Assembly (NCBI GenBank): GCA_009780185.1
Contig: WRAN01000009.1
Location: 1-64,000 of the forward strand
Length of the DNA: 64,000 nucleotides
DNA from: Defluviitaleaceae bacterium
GTDB taxonomy: Bacteria > Bacillota > Clostridia > Lachnospirales > WQUN01
Direction: 5' to 3'
This document shows positions 16,992-26,193 of the stretch, in pieces. Each line of letters begins with the position of its first letter. Within the stretch, counting starts at the first letter, position 1. A program made the position numbers and the translations under genes. Under the pieces are notes generated by a model that ran no database searches, was not told where the DNA came from, and saw only the letters and a program-made list of their open reading frames with translations.

Positions 16992-19900
16992 ATGCCAACT
17001 CCTTTGCCTTGCAACACAAATTTTATCCAATTCGTTGGCCAGCCAACGCAGTGGTACAATATTAATCTTCTTACTGGTAATGATGCCTTTTATGGCTATT
17101 TAAACCCTCAAGACTATGTAAATGCTATAGGCTATAACCCTTTGGATAATTTCATTTATGGATATGATATTACGGTTAATCAGGTCGTACAAATTGATGC
17201 GGACAGAAATATAACTTACCTTGGATTACCCACAGGTCTACCTGCAAATGGATATAACGCCGGATGTCTTGACCAAAATGGCTTTTTTTACATTATGTTA
17301 AATGGCGCTGCACGGTTTTATACCATTGACTTGCGTCCTGGTTCAGCCAGTTATATGAGGCTGGTAAACCCTTTAAATGGATATGTTCCCCAGACAACTA
17401 ATTATGGCAATGCAATAAACAACGGCACAATGAACGTAAGTGATTGGGCAGCCGACGATAGCGGATTCCTTTATGGGATTCAACCCAGCGGGGTTATGCA
17501 GCGGCTTAATCTTGCCAATGGCAATATGATAAACATGACAACGACAGGGCCTAAACCCAACGCCTCCTTTGGTGCGGTATCTATTGATAAAAATGGTTTT
17601 GTTTATGCTATAGAAAACAATGATGGCGGCGTTTATCGATATACAATAAACGGTATCATTGCTACCGGAGAATATTTTTCTACAACCGTTTTTGCCTCAC
17701 AAAACGATGGCTGTATGTGCCGTAATGCAGAGCTACTGATAGACTTTGGTGATGCGCCAGACTTAGGCAGTGGAAACGGGCCAGGCAATTATAATACTTT
17801 GCTAGAAAACAACGGACCTCGCCATGAGATTCTAAACACTTTATATTTGGGTACACAAGTTACAGCAGAAACAGATGCCAATCAAAATAATGATGCTACA
17901 GGGGATGATCAAACCCAGGGGATTCAAGATGACGGTGTAGCAGTACCTCTACCTACACTTTCCACAAATGCCAGCAGCTACACGCTGGATGTAATGGTTA
18001 CTAATGACACAGGTCAAGCAGCAAACCTTTATGGATGGATAGACTTTAACCAAAATGGCTTATTCGAACCGGAAGAAGCCGCCCAGATGATATCAGTACC
18101 CTATTCACCGCTGCTGCAGACAGTTACTATGACTTTCGATGTTCCTACTGTGCTATCACCAGGGAGTACTTTTGCGCGTTTGCGTTTAACCACAGATGTA
18201 CTACCCACAGGAAGTGACGACATCGGCCAGGATGTGGGAAGCATAGGCCCGGCCTCAGATGGAGAAGTAGAAGATTATATCTTAAGCATTGCGCCCATTG
18301 CGGATTTAGAAATAGCAAAAACAGCAGATACCGATATAGCCTTACCGGGAACTAATCTCACATATACCATTACTATTACCAACAAAGGCCCCAATGCTGC
18401 CCAAACGCCTCTACTGGTTGATAATATTTATGAAGAATTAAAAAATGTTGTATATAGTTTAGACATGGGTGCCACATGGGATACATGGGGCGGGAGCATA
18501 ATCTTACCGTCAGTTGAAGCCGGAATGACTGTAACTGTTCTTATAAAAGGAACCGTGAATATGTACGCAAGCGGGGTTTTTGGTAATACAGCATCGGTAA
18601 ACAGTCCGACCATAGACCCTGACCTTTCAAATAACACAGCTACTATCTCTACTTTAGTAGGTGACAGTGCAAATATTTCTATAGTTAAGACGGCAAGTCC
18701 AAGTGAGGTTACCGCTGGTGAGACGATTACTTTTACGCTTTTGGTTTCCAATGTTGGCCCATCCGACGCCCAAAATGTCATTCTCACCGATGATATTCCA
18801 TCGGAAATTGCAAATGCAGTGTTTTCTACCGACAGCGGTATAACTTGGCTACCTTGGAGCAGCCCGTACCATGCAGGGACGCTTGTAAGCGGCACAGTAA
18901 TGCCCATACAAATCCGCGGTACGGTTTTATCAAATGCGTCTCAAACCATTTCTAATACGGCAACCGTGGATAGTGATACCCCCGACCCTGATTTAAGCGA
19001 TAATTCCTCCACAGTAGATACACCGATAAATGAATCTGCCGATCTTTCTATTACGAAAATCGGTGATGCAAATCCTGTTATGGCGGGGGATACTTTAACG
19101 TATACGTTAACTGTAGCCAATAATGGTCCATCTGACGCTGAAAACATTACAATCATTGATAAATCTCCATCTGATGTAACTAATGTTCAATATTCAGATG
19201 ATGATGGAGCGACATGGCAAAGTTGGGATGGTTCATATAACCTTGCAAGTCTTAAATATGAGGCATACTTCGTTCTTTTAATTAGAGGTATAGTTAATCC
19301 CTCTGCTATCGGAACGTTGACAAACGCAGCCATAGTAGATAGCGATACTCCAGATCCAGATTTGAGCAACAATATCGCAACCGAAATTACACCTATTAAC
19401 ACCTCTGCAGATTTATCTGTTGACAAAAATGCGCCACCAGAGCCAGTTTCACTAGGTGATACATTAATTTACACAATTACGGTCCAAAATCATGGTCCGG
19501 ATGATGCGTTAAATGTCGTTATTACAGATATTGTACCGGGGGAACTAGATAGTATTTTATTCTCAGTGGACAACGGTTCAAGTTGGCAAGATTGGAATGG
19601 CAGTTACGACATAGTCACACTGATTAACGGTGAAATAGTTAAGATTTTAATTAGTGGAATGGTTATTGCCGATAGTGACGGACTCATTACCAATACAGTT
19701 ACTATAACCAGTGATACCCCTGACCCGGATTTGAGCAATAACACTGCTATAACTCATACCCCTATAGGCTCTTCCGCTGATTTATCTATTACTAAAATAG
19801 CTAACTACACATCAGTAGATGCAGGTCAGATGCTGACATATACAATCACAATCAAAAACCTAGGGCCAGATAATGCTGAAAATGTTGTCTTAACTGACAA

Positions 19901-22304
19901 TACTTCTGTTATTTTACTAACCCCGCAATTCTCCCTTGATAATATTAATTGGGAGCCATGGCAAAGCCCATATACTCTTGGGATGATTACAGAAGGAGCT
20001 GTTCAAGTCGTGTATATTCGGGGCGTCGTAAATCCGATAATAAACCCGACTGTGACTCCACGCATTAGCAATACAGCTACCATAAGCAGTTCCACTCCTG
20101 ACCCAGATATTAGCAATAACAACAGCCATATAATAACCCCTATTACAGTTTCGGCAGATTTAGAAGTAATAAAAACCGACTCTCCTTCGCCGATAATAGC
20201 AGGCAATATACTAACCTATACTATAGAAATCATAAACAATGGCCCTTCTGACGCAATAGGTGTTGTATTGGCGGATGCGATTCCCTCTAGTGTTATAAAT
20301 CCAGAGTTTTCGATAGATGGTGGCAGTTCGTGGCTGCCATGGATTGGAACCTATCCTATACAAGACCCTACCACAGGCCGGGTTGCGGCTGGGGGATCTA
20401 TATATGTTTTAATTCGAGGAACAGTATCGCCCGCAGCGGTTGGGCATATTTCTAATACAGCAACGATAATGAGTGCCACTCCAGACCCAGACTTGAGTAA
20501 TAACACCTATACACAGTCTACCCCAACGATTACCAGTGCAGATATGGCAATTGTTAAGACTGCTATCCCCAGTCCTGTTAATGCAGGAGAGACACTTAAC
20601 TATACCCTTTCAATTACGAACAATGGCCCCTCTTTTGCAAGGAATGTGGTAATAACAGATCAAATTCCAGAGGGACTTTCAGATGTTGTATTTTCAATAG
20701 ACGCGGGAAACACTTGGATTCCATGGACTGGCAGTTACTTGGTTGGTACAGTAGCCACAGGCGCAACTATTACTGCTCTTGCACGGGGCATAGTTAAGCA
20801 GCATACGACAGACTTCATTCCCAACACAGCAGAAGTTGATAGTACAACACCCGACCCAGATTTAACTAACAATAAGTCTACCGCCCTAACCCCCGTAAAT
20901 GAATCCGCGGATCTTTCGATAGTTAAAACTTCGAGTTCAAGTATTGCCGCAGCAGGTGAAATGCTCATTTATACACTGTCAATAAACAACGCAGGCCCAT
21001 CTGATGCCGAAAATGTGATAGTTACAGATAATATCCCTATTGCAATGTCAAGCCCTGAGTTTTCAACAGACAATGGTGTTACATGGCAGCCATGGATTAA
21101 CCCCTTCACTGTTGGGTTGTTGGAAAGTGGCAAATTTATAACAATTCACATACAAGGAATTATTGATCCCAATACGACAGGAACTATCCGTAACACGGCA
21201 ACAGTATCAAGTGACACTAATGACCCAGACTCAAGCAACAATAGAAGCACCTTGCGATTGCCTGTTAATACATCTGCCGACCTTTCAATTTCTAAAACAG
21301 GCGATATGACGGCAATCAAGGCAGGTGACATGATAACTTACACAATCATAGTCACCAGTGACGGGCCTTCCGACGCCACCAATGTTGTTGTCACAGATGA
21401 TATTCCAAATTACTTGACCGATGTGCAGTTTTCGGATGATAACGGACTTACATGGCAAGATTGGCTGGGGTCATATACTCTCGATGTTTTACCATGTAAT
21501 AGTAGTTTCACACTGTTTATCAGGGCAACTGTCCCGCCATCTGCAACGGGAACAATATTTAATACCACAAGTGTAATTAGCAATACTCCCGACCCAGATA
21601 TGAGTAACAACGATTCCATTGAAGCTACACCTATTTATACAATGGCGGATTTGTCGATTAACAAAACTGCATCAAAGACTACAGTTGGGGTAGGAGATGT
21701 AATAACTTACTCGATTACAGCGTACAATTCAGGTCCGGATGATGCGCAAACCGTTGTTATAACCGATGTCATTCCTCCCGGGCTTACTAATGCGGAGTTC
21801 TCCTTTGATGAAGGTGTTACTTGGTATCCGTGGCAGGGGTACTATTCAATGCAATTATTAGAACTTGAGGCGTCGGTTACTATCATAATTCGTGCAGTGG
21901 TAGCAGCAGACGCTGCGGGTAATATCGTTAATACTGCATTTATCAGCAGCATAACAACAGACCCAGACCTGACTAATAATTATGCCACCATTATCTCAAA
22001 AGCACCTTGCCCCTGCCCGCCTTGCCCTCCGTGTCCTGACCCTATAACACGGGATGAAGCTCTAAATCAAATAATTGCTTCTATTGCATTGGAAGAATTG
22101 GCACTAAGCCATATTATTAATGCAGAGAGTGAAAAAATTAGATATGTACTGGGGGTTCTTCCAGATGTCACGGGCCCTAATGCAACTATAGATGAAATAA
22201 TTAAAGTAAATTCTGAAGTTGCAAAAATGATTAGTACCATTGCTCACTATGAAATATTATTGAAAGAAAAGTTAGATAGTGCATTGTCTGGATACAAAAA
22301 TTAA
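16992..22304 (+). CDS. Giant DUF11-repeat surface protein, probable spore-surface protein
   Basis: A 1770-aa protein. Residues about 1-245 form a beta-propeller-like domain (repeated strands such as GFVYAIENNDGGVYRYTI), resembling DUF6923. A GEVED-type domain begins DFGDAPDLGSG (about 253-435) and includes YGWIDFNQNGLFEPEEA. Then ten DUF11 repeats of about 123 residues follow (436-1668), each with SADLSIxKT ... GDTLTYTITVxNNGPSDA ... SDTPDPDLSNN. A Cys/Pro hinge (CPCPPCPPCPDP) leads to a helical C-terminal domain (EALNQIIASIALEELALSHI, ending LKEKLDSALSGYKN) that I know from collagen-like and other spore-surface proteins of Bacillus and Clostridia. There is no signal peptide and no cell-wall anchor, which fits mother-cell synthesis and deposition on the spore. 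GGAGG stands 9 bases before the ATG. Confidence 0.85.
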   Translation: MPTPLPCNTNFIQFVGQPTQWYNINLLTGNDAFYGYLNPQDYVNAIGYNPLDNFIYGYDITVNQVVQIDADRNITYLGLPTGLPANGYNAGCLDQNGFFYIMLNGAARFYTIDLRPGSASYMRLVNPLNGYVPQTTNYGNAINNGTMNVSDWAADDSGFLYGIQPSGVMQRLNLANGNMINMTTTGPKPNASFGAVSIDKNGFVYAIENNDGGVYRYTINGIIATGEYFSTTVFASQNDGCMCRNAELLIDFGDAPDLGSGNGPGNYNTLLENNGPRHEILNTLYLGTQVTAETDANQNNDATGDDQTQGIQDDGVAVPLPTLSTNASSYTLDVMVTNDTGQAANLYGWIDFNQNGLFEPEEAAQMISVPYSPLLQTVTMTFDVPTVLSPGSTFARLRLTTDVLPTGSDDIGQDVGSIGPASDGEVEDYILSIAPIADLEIAKTADTDIALPGTNLTYTITITNKGPNAAQTPLLVDNIYEELKNVVYSLDMGATWDTWGGSIILPSVEAGMTVTVLIKGTVNMYASGVFGNTASVNSPTIDPDLSNNTATISTLVGDSANISIVKTASPSEVTAGETITFTLLVSNVGPSDAQNVILTDDIPSEIANAVFSTDSGITWLPWSSPYHAGTLVSGTVMPIQIRGTVLSNASQTISNTATVDSDTPDPDLSDNSSTVDTPINESADLSITKIGDANPVMAGDTLTYTLTVANNGPSDAENITIIDKSPSDVTNVQYSDDDGATWQSWDGSYNLASLKYEAYFVLLIRGIVNPSAIGTLTNAAIVDSDTPDPDLSNNIATEITPINTSADLSVDKNAPPEPVSLGDTLIYTITVQNHGPDDALNVVITDIVPGELDSILFSVDNGSSWQDWNGSYDIVTLINGEIVKILISGMVIADSDGLITNTVTITSDTPDPDLSNNTAITHTPIGSSADLSITKIANYTSVDAGQMLTYTITIKNLGPDNAENVVLTDNTSVILLTPQFSLDNINWEPWQSPYTLGMITEGAVQVVYIRGVVNPIINPTVTPRISNTATISSSTPDPDISNNNSHIITPITVSADLEVIKTDSPSPIIAGNILTYTIEIINNGPSDAIGVVLADAIPSSVINPEFSIDGGSSWLPWIGTYPIQDPTTGRVAAGGSIYVLIRGTVSPAAVGHISNTATIMSATPDPDLSNNTYTQSTPTITSADMAIVKTAIPSPVNAGETLNYTLSITNNGPSFARNVVITDQIPEGLSDVVFSIDAGNTWIPWTGSYLVGTVATGATITALARGIVKQHTTDFIPNTAEVDSTTPDPDLTNNKSTALTPVNESADLSIVKTSSSSIAAAGEMLIYTLSINNAGPSDAENVIVTDNIPIAMSSPEFSTDNGVTWQPWINPFTVGLLESGKFITIHIQGIIDPNTTGTIRNTATVSSDTNDPDSSNNRSTLRLPVNTSADLSISKTGDMTAIKAGDMITYTIIVTSDGPSDATNVVVTDDIPNYLTDVQFSDDNGLTWQDWLGSYTLDVLPCNSSFTLFIRATVPPSATGTIFNTTSVISNTPDPDMSNNDSIEATPIYTMADLSINKTASKTTVGVGDVITYSITAYNSGPDDAQTVVITDVIPPGLTNAEFSFDEGVTWYPWQGYYSMQLLELEASVTIIIRAVVAADAAGNIVNTAFISSITTDPDLTNNYATIISKAPCPCPPCPPCPDPITRDEALNQIIASIALEELALSHIINAESEKIRYVLGVLPDVTGPNATIDEIIKVNSEVAKMISTIAHYEILLKEKLDSALSGYKN
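18297..21996 (+). repeat. Ten tandem DUF11-encoding repeats (about 370 bases each)
   Basis: Ten consecutive units inside the giant surface gene, each opening with a SADLSIxK-type strand and closing with a DPDLSNN loop. The units are clearly diverged in nucleotide sequence, so the array is old and not the product of recent slippage. Confidence 0.9.
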
Positions 22305-22378
22305 CACTCATAATTCAAGGCCTTCTTCAAAGACTAAGCTTTACCATTAAGCTTTTGTCCGAAAAGGAGGCTATTTTT

Positions 22379-25030
22379 ATGAAAGAAAAACAACGCCGGG
22401 GAACTCGTTTGCATTTATGGCGAATTGCGGCATTAATTATTGTTTTTGCCACTCTATCAACATATGCTGCTTTTGCTTATGAGGGCGCAACAGAAGAAAG
22501 CTTGACGCTTACCCCTCCCATGGCGACAAGCATCAGAACTATAAACTATCAAACAACCGGCAGTGATTTAAATTTTAATGAAACACCCAGTATAACGATT
22601 GCAAGCGGAGGACATATAATCGGCGATTTTGCTATTCCATTTGGATGCCATCTAAGTCTTGAGCCTGGAGGAATAATTAACGGCCAAGTAAGTGTATCCG
22701 GCGGTTCGTTTGCTATGTCAGGCGGTGTTATAGAGGCAAGCACTACAGGCTACGCTGTACGAATTTTTCAAGGCAATTTCCTTATGTCTGATGGAGAAAT
22801 ACGTGACAACATGGGCGGTGGCGTAGATGTTATCAACGGCTCATTTATTATGACTAGCGGTACAATTGCTAATAACGGTGCTAATGTCCATGACGGCGGC
22901 GGCGTAAGGTTAAGCGGTAGTGCAGAATTTTTCATGTCAGGCGGCACAATTAGCCACAACCATGCCAACCATCACGGCGGCGGCGTGTTTGTTGAAAGCG
23001 GTGTCTTTGACATGGAGGGCGGAGTGATTTTTGACAACTCGGCCCTTATGGGAGGCGGCGGCATAAGTGTAGCAGGCGGGCATTTCTTTATGCGAGACGG
23101 TGTGATACATGATAACCGATCCGATCACGGTAATGGCGGTGGCTTAAATATATCAATGGGTGCCATGATTGAGATATCTAGTGGTAATATATTCAATAAT
23201 ATTGCAAGAAATGGTGGAGGCATCGGCCTTAATACCCTTTGGGATGGGATAGACTTTTTTCATAATGTTCTAAACCAAGTCAGCGTTTGGCATAGTGCCG
23301 GGATTCACAACAACCATGCAATGGATGGCACAATTATAAATGATATGCTATTTATGATGCACAGCCATTCGATTCATCCAAGTATTTTTTCTTTCCAATA
23401 CCCTCATGTTTTTAACAACCATGATGTCCATGTGCCATATGAAACCCCTATTGGTACCGTTATAGTTTCATATAGAGTAAACGGTGTAGAAATAGGGCAT
23501 CAGCGTCATTATGCAGTGCCCTGGGGTCAAACAATGCAGCTTACTACTTGGGGCTTGCCTGGGTATACTTTTGTAGGCTGGGATTGGCAACCTTGGGAAG
23601 GTGAGATTCACGACCCAACAAGCTCTGATACATTCTTCACCTCATATGTAATGCATGACATTGTTATTTTTGCAGACTTTGAGGAGATACTAACATTGGA
23701 TCGTATACCTGAATTGAGTATCGAAAGGGATGAGGATCATAATCTTACAGTAACACTTCCTCAGGATAATTTTAATCCCGGCTTTGCATATGAAGAGGAT
23801 GACGACGGATATATCACCATAATCGTTGTGCCACCAAGTGATAGGTACTTTGACTATGATACAATTATTACTATCCCTCCAGGATATGAGATCGCAAATG
23901 GGCCAATGCTAGATGAAGACGGTAACTTGATTATTGTAATCAGACCTAATTTACCAGAACCAACACCATCACCCTATCAAACACCGTATCCGTCACCTTA
24001 CCCATCACCATATCCTTCACCTTATCCCTCGCCTTACCCATCACCATATCCTTCACCTTATCCCTCGCCCTACCCTTCACCTTATCCCTCTTCTTATCCC
24101 TCGCCCTACCCTTTACCTACACCAACATCCTCTCCACAATCAACATCCCCACCTCCACCGCAGACGACACCTTCTCCACAACCAACATCCGCCCCCACAC
24201 AGCCGCCGACATCCCCATTCCGTCCAGCATCTCCATCGCGACCATCCCCTTCACCACAAGCATCTATTTCATCACCACCAGCTCCCAGACCCAACCCACC
24301 ATACGATGAAGATATCGCCATTCACACACATCACGCATTTATGATTGGATTTGAAGATGGCACAATCCGCCCCGGGGCACCAGTAACCAGGGCTCAAATT
24401 GCAACAATACTCTTCCGATTAATGCCTGACACTAAGCGAGCCGAGTATTGGTCACAAACAAACCCATATCCAGATGTAAAACAAAATCATTGGTTCAACA
24501 ACGCCGTATCAACAACAACAAACGCCGGTTTATTCACCGGCATGCCGGACGGCAGCTTCCAACCCCATCGCCCAATAACTAGGGCAGAACTTGCCACAGT
24601 AGTTGCTAGGTTAAAAGATGTAACCCATAATGGTGAACCCATGTTTAACGATATCGCTGTTCACTGGGCAAAAGCCGAAATAAACGCCGTGGCCCGTATG
24701 GGCTGGGTAACAGGATACGAGGGCCAGGGAGGACGATTCCTACCAAACCAGCCAATAACCAGAGCAGAAACAGCGGCAATAATAAATAATGCCTTCGAAC
24801 GCAAACCTCAAGGCCTAGAGACCTTATTACCTGATATGCGTATCTGGCCAGACAATGTAAATCCTCAATCATGGTACTATCTGCATATCCAAGAAGCGAC
24901 CAATTCCCACTATTATGTAATGAGTGACAATGCTTACGAGATATGGACGGGATTAATTTATCAAGAGCGTGATTGGGCACGGCTAGAATTGCCCACATCC
25001 AGACCAGAGGATATAAATATTTTTCGGTAA
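22379..25030 (+). CDS. S-layer-anchored beta-helix surface protein
   Basis: An 883-aa exported protein. The signal peptide is residues 1-38 (basic MKEKQRRG, hydrophobic RIAALIIVFATLSTYAAFA). Residues about 50-330 are right-handed beta-helix repeats of the MSGG / DNxGGGV type (FIMTSGTIANNGA, FFMSGGTISHNHA, MEGGVIFDNSA). An InlB-like B-repeat follows at about 360-440 (VSYRVNGVEIGHQ to HDIVIFADFEE). A Pro-rich spacer has about ten YPSP units. Then there are three S-layer homology domains (about 655-810), such as GFEDGTIRPGAPVTRAQIAT and GMPDGSFQPHRPITRAELATV, which bind pyruvylated cell-wall polymer. The ATG at 22379 follows GGAGG with the same 16-base GGAGGCTATTTTTATG leader as the upstream giant gene; no terminator separates them, so cotranscription is possible. 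The ligand is unknown; adhesion is inference. Confidence 0.88.
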   Translation: MKEKQRRGTRLHLWRIAALIIVFATLSTYAAFAYEGATEESLTLTPPMATSIRTINYQTTGSDLNFNETPSITIASGGHIIGDFAIPFGCHLSLEPGGIINGQVSVSGGSFAMSGGVIEASTTGYAVRIFQGNFLMSDGEIRDNMGGGVDVINGSFIMTSGTIANNGANVHDGGGVRLSGSAEFFMSGGTISHNHANHHGGGVFVESGVFDMEGGVIFDNSALMGGGGISVAGGHFFMRDGVIHDNRSDHGNGGGLNISMGAMIEISSGNIFNNIARNGGGIGLNTLWDGIDFFHNVLNQVSVWHSAGIHNNHAMDGTIINDMLFMMHSHSIHPSIFSFQYPHVFNNHDVHVPYETPIGTVIVSYRVNGVEIGHQRHYAVPWGQTMQLTTWGLPGYTFVGWDWQPWEGEIHDPTSSDTFFTSYVMHDIVIFADFEEILTLDRIPELSIERDEDHNLTVTLPQDNFNPGFAYEEDDDGYITIIVVPPSDRYFDYDTIITIPPGYEIANGPMLDEDGNLIIVIRPNLPEPTPSPYQTPYPSPYPSPYPSPYPSPYPSPYPSPYPSPYPSPYPSSYPSPYPLPTPTSSPQSTSPPPPQTTPSPQPTSAPTQPPTSPFRPASPSRPSPSPQASISSPPAPRPNPPYDEDIAIHTHHAFMIGFEDGTIRPGAPVTRAQIATILFRLMPDTKRAEYWSQTNPYPDVKQNHWFNNAVSTTTNAGLFTGMPDGSFQPHRPITRAELATVVARLKDVTHNGEPMFNDIAVHWAKAEINAVARMGWVTGYEGQGGRFLPNQPITRAETAAIINNAFERKPQGLETLLPDMRIWPDNVNPQSWYYLHIQEATNSHYYVMSDNAYEIWTGLIYQERDWARLELPTSRPEDINIFR
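23977..24117 (+). repeat. 12-base tandem repeats encoding (YPSP)n
   Basis: About eleven copies of a 12-base unit (TAT/TAC CCN TCN CC) encoding a Tyr-Pro-Ser-Pro spacer between the beta-helix part and the S-layer domains. Units differ at third positions. Copy number could vary between strains by slippage. Confidence 0.85.
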
Positions 25031-25040
25031 AATAGATATA

Positions 25041-25092
25041 AAAATGGACTGACTCGCTTAGTTTTTACAACTGGCGAGTCAGCCCATTTTTT
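25041..25092. terminator. Bidirectional terminator between convergent genes
   Basis: AAAATGGxCTGACTCGC pairs with GCGAGTCAGxCCATTTT, followed by TT on the plus strand and A/T on the other side. It separates the surface-protein gene from the YbjQ-family gene. Confidence 0.85.
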
Positions 25093-25111
25093 GATTGATA
25101 CTATCTATAAA

Positions 25112-25438
25112 CTAGTCAATAACAACCGCAGTACCCATGGCATGAGCTTTCAGCAGTCCGCCATCAGAAGCGGAACCAATCATCTCTAAATCAATTGAAA
25201 ACCCAACAATAGCATTAGCACCAACTCTTCTAGCCTCCATAATCAAGTCCTGAATAGCTTGAGTTCTAATAGATGCAACCAACTCCTCATGACTTTCCGA
25301 TCTACCGCCGGCGAAGCTGCGAAGAGAGCCAAAGAAACTACGGCCAATGCCAAACCCAGATACGACCTGTGAGAAAATTGCACCCTGGTACTGCCTAATG
25401 CTCTTACCGTCTAAAATCGGCGTTGTGACAACCAACAT
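25112..25438 (-). CDS. YbjQ / UPF0145 family protein
   Basis: A 108-aa cytosolic protein of the YbjQ family (PF01906, formerly labelled putative heavy-metal-binding domain). Conserved features are the start LVVTTPILDGKSIRQYQGAI, the middle GIGRSFFGSLRSFAGGRSES and the helix ARRVGANAIVGFSID. Full family length (about 105 aa). AGGAGG is placed 9 bases before the ATG. These proteins form pentamers; their function is not established. It is likely a single-gene transcript. Confidence 0.9.
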   Translation of the reverse strand: MLVVTTPILDGKSIRQYQGAIFSQVVSGFGIGRSFFGSLRSFAGGRSESHEELVASIRTQAIQDLIMEARRVGANAIVGFSIDLEMIGSASDGGLLKAHAMGTAVVID

Positions 25439-25497
25439 AATAAAATCCTCCTAGATAAAAGTTTTTTCCTTTGCTAAATATACCATGAATTATAGTC

Positions 25498-26139
25498 TCA
25501 GTCGCGAATATTGTTTATATGCTTTCGTGGGAAGATAACTACTAGTGTACCATCATCAACAGATATAGTACTTTCCACACCTATAAATTCATTGCTTACA
25601 CCCATCGGGCATATGCTTGATAACTCATAATTATCAAGTGTATATTTTAATCCTTCTAAATTAACACCTTTTGATATACCTGAATATGAAAAGACAGAAA
25701 CATATCCACTACCGCAAGAGTCAAAGATAATACTGCCGTTAGTGACTGCTGTAACAACACTGTCCTTGTCTATAAGATAACCTCGTCTACCATTTTGCGA
25801 TAGATAAGCAAGAGCCTGGATATTGGCAAATGTGTGGTCAAACCTGCCGCCAGTACCACAATATATATGAAAACACTCGTACCCTTTTTCTATTCCTATT
25901 TTTATAGCTTCGAACATATCTGTAAAATCTTTCTCGTTGTTCAGAGAGATCACATTATCAAGATTGGGACGCCGGACAACCGAATCAAAATCGCCAATCA
26001 CTAAATCGGCGGATTTGCCATGCTTTAGCAGATAATCAAACCCGCCATCAGCGGCAATTAAATAATCACCATCTTGAAGAATAAAATCGAGTTCGTGGCT
26101 TTCTCCAGCTCCTACAATATAACAAATTTTATTACCTAT
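25498..26139 (-). CDS. thiN: Thiamine pyrophosphokinase with a non-canonical (ATA) start
   Basis: Converts thiamine to thiamine diphosphate with ATP. The frame encodes a complete 213-aa family member: N-terminal IVGAGES, AADGGFDYLL, the catalytic GDFDSV, FDHTFANIQAL with the thiamine/ATP site, and a C-terminal beta-sandwich ending VVIFPRKH. The first in-frame ATG, GTG or TTG is a GTG at 26001, which sits inside the catalytic VIGDFDSV motif and cannot be the true start because it would remove the conserved first 46 residues. A perfect AGGAGG (26151-26146) lies 6 bases before an in-frame ATA at 26139, exactly where a start is expected. So either ATA is used, the ATG was mutated, or there is a base error. 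Function call is firm; expression level is uncertain. Confidence 0.75.
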   Translation of the reverse strand: MGNKICYIVGAGESHELDFILQDGDYLIAADGGFDYLLKHGKSADLVIGDFDSVVRRPNLDNVISLNNEKDFTDMFEAIKIGIEKGYECFHIYCGTGGRFDHTFANIQALAYLSQNGRRGYLIDKDSVVTAVTNGSIIFDSCGSGYVSVFSYSGISKGVNLEGLKYTLDNYELSSICPMGVSNEFIGVESTISVDDGTLVVIFPRKHINNIRD

Positions 26140-26193
26140 ATAAATCCTCCTCTTTGCTGTCTTACTGCATCATACGGATAATGTAATACAGAT

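Noticed and set aside
18297-21996. DUF11 array considered as a CRISPR-like or recent tandem duplication
   Set aside because: Units are about 370 bases, protein-coding, and diverged throughout; there are no short identical repeats with unique spacers.
23977-24117. 12-base repeats considered as CRISPR or iterons
   Set aside because: They have no spacers and stay in frame, encoding YPSP.
26001-26139. Frameshift in thiamine pyrophosphokinase
   Set aside because: The frame is continuous from the catalytic motif up to the ribosome binding site; only the start codon is irregular.
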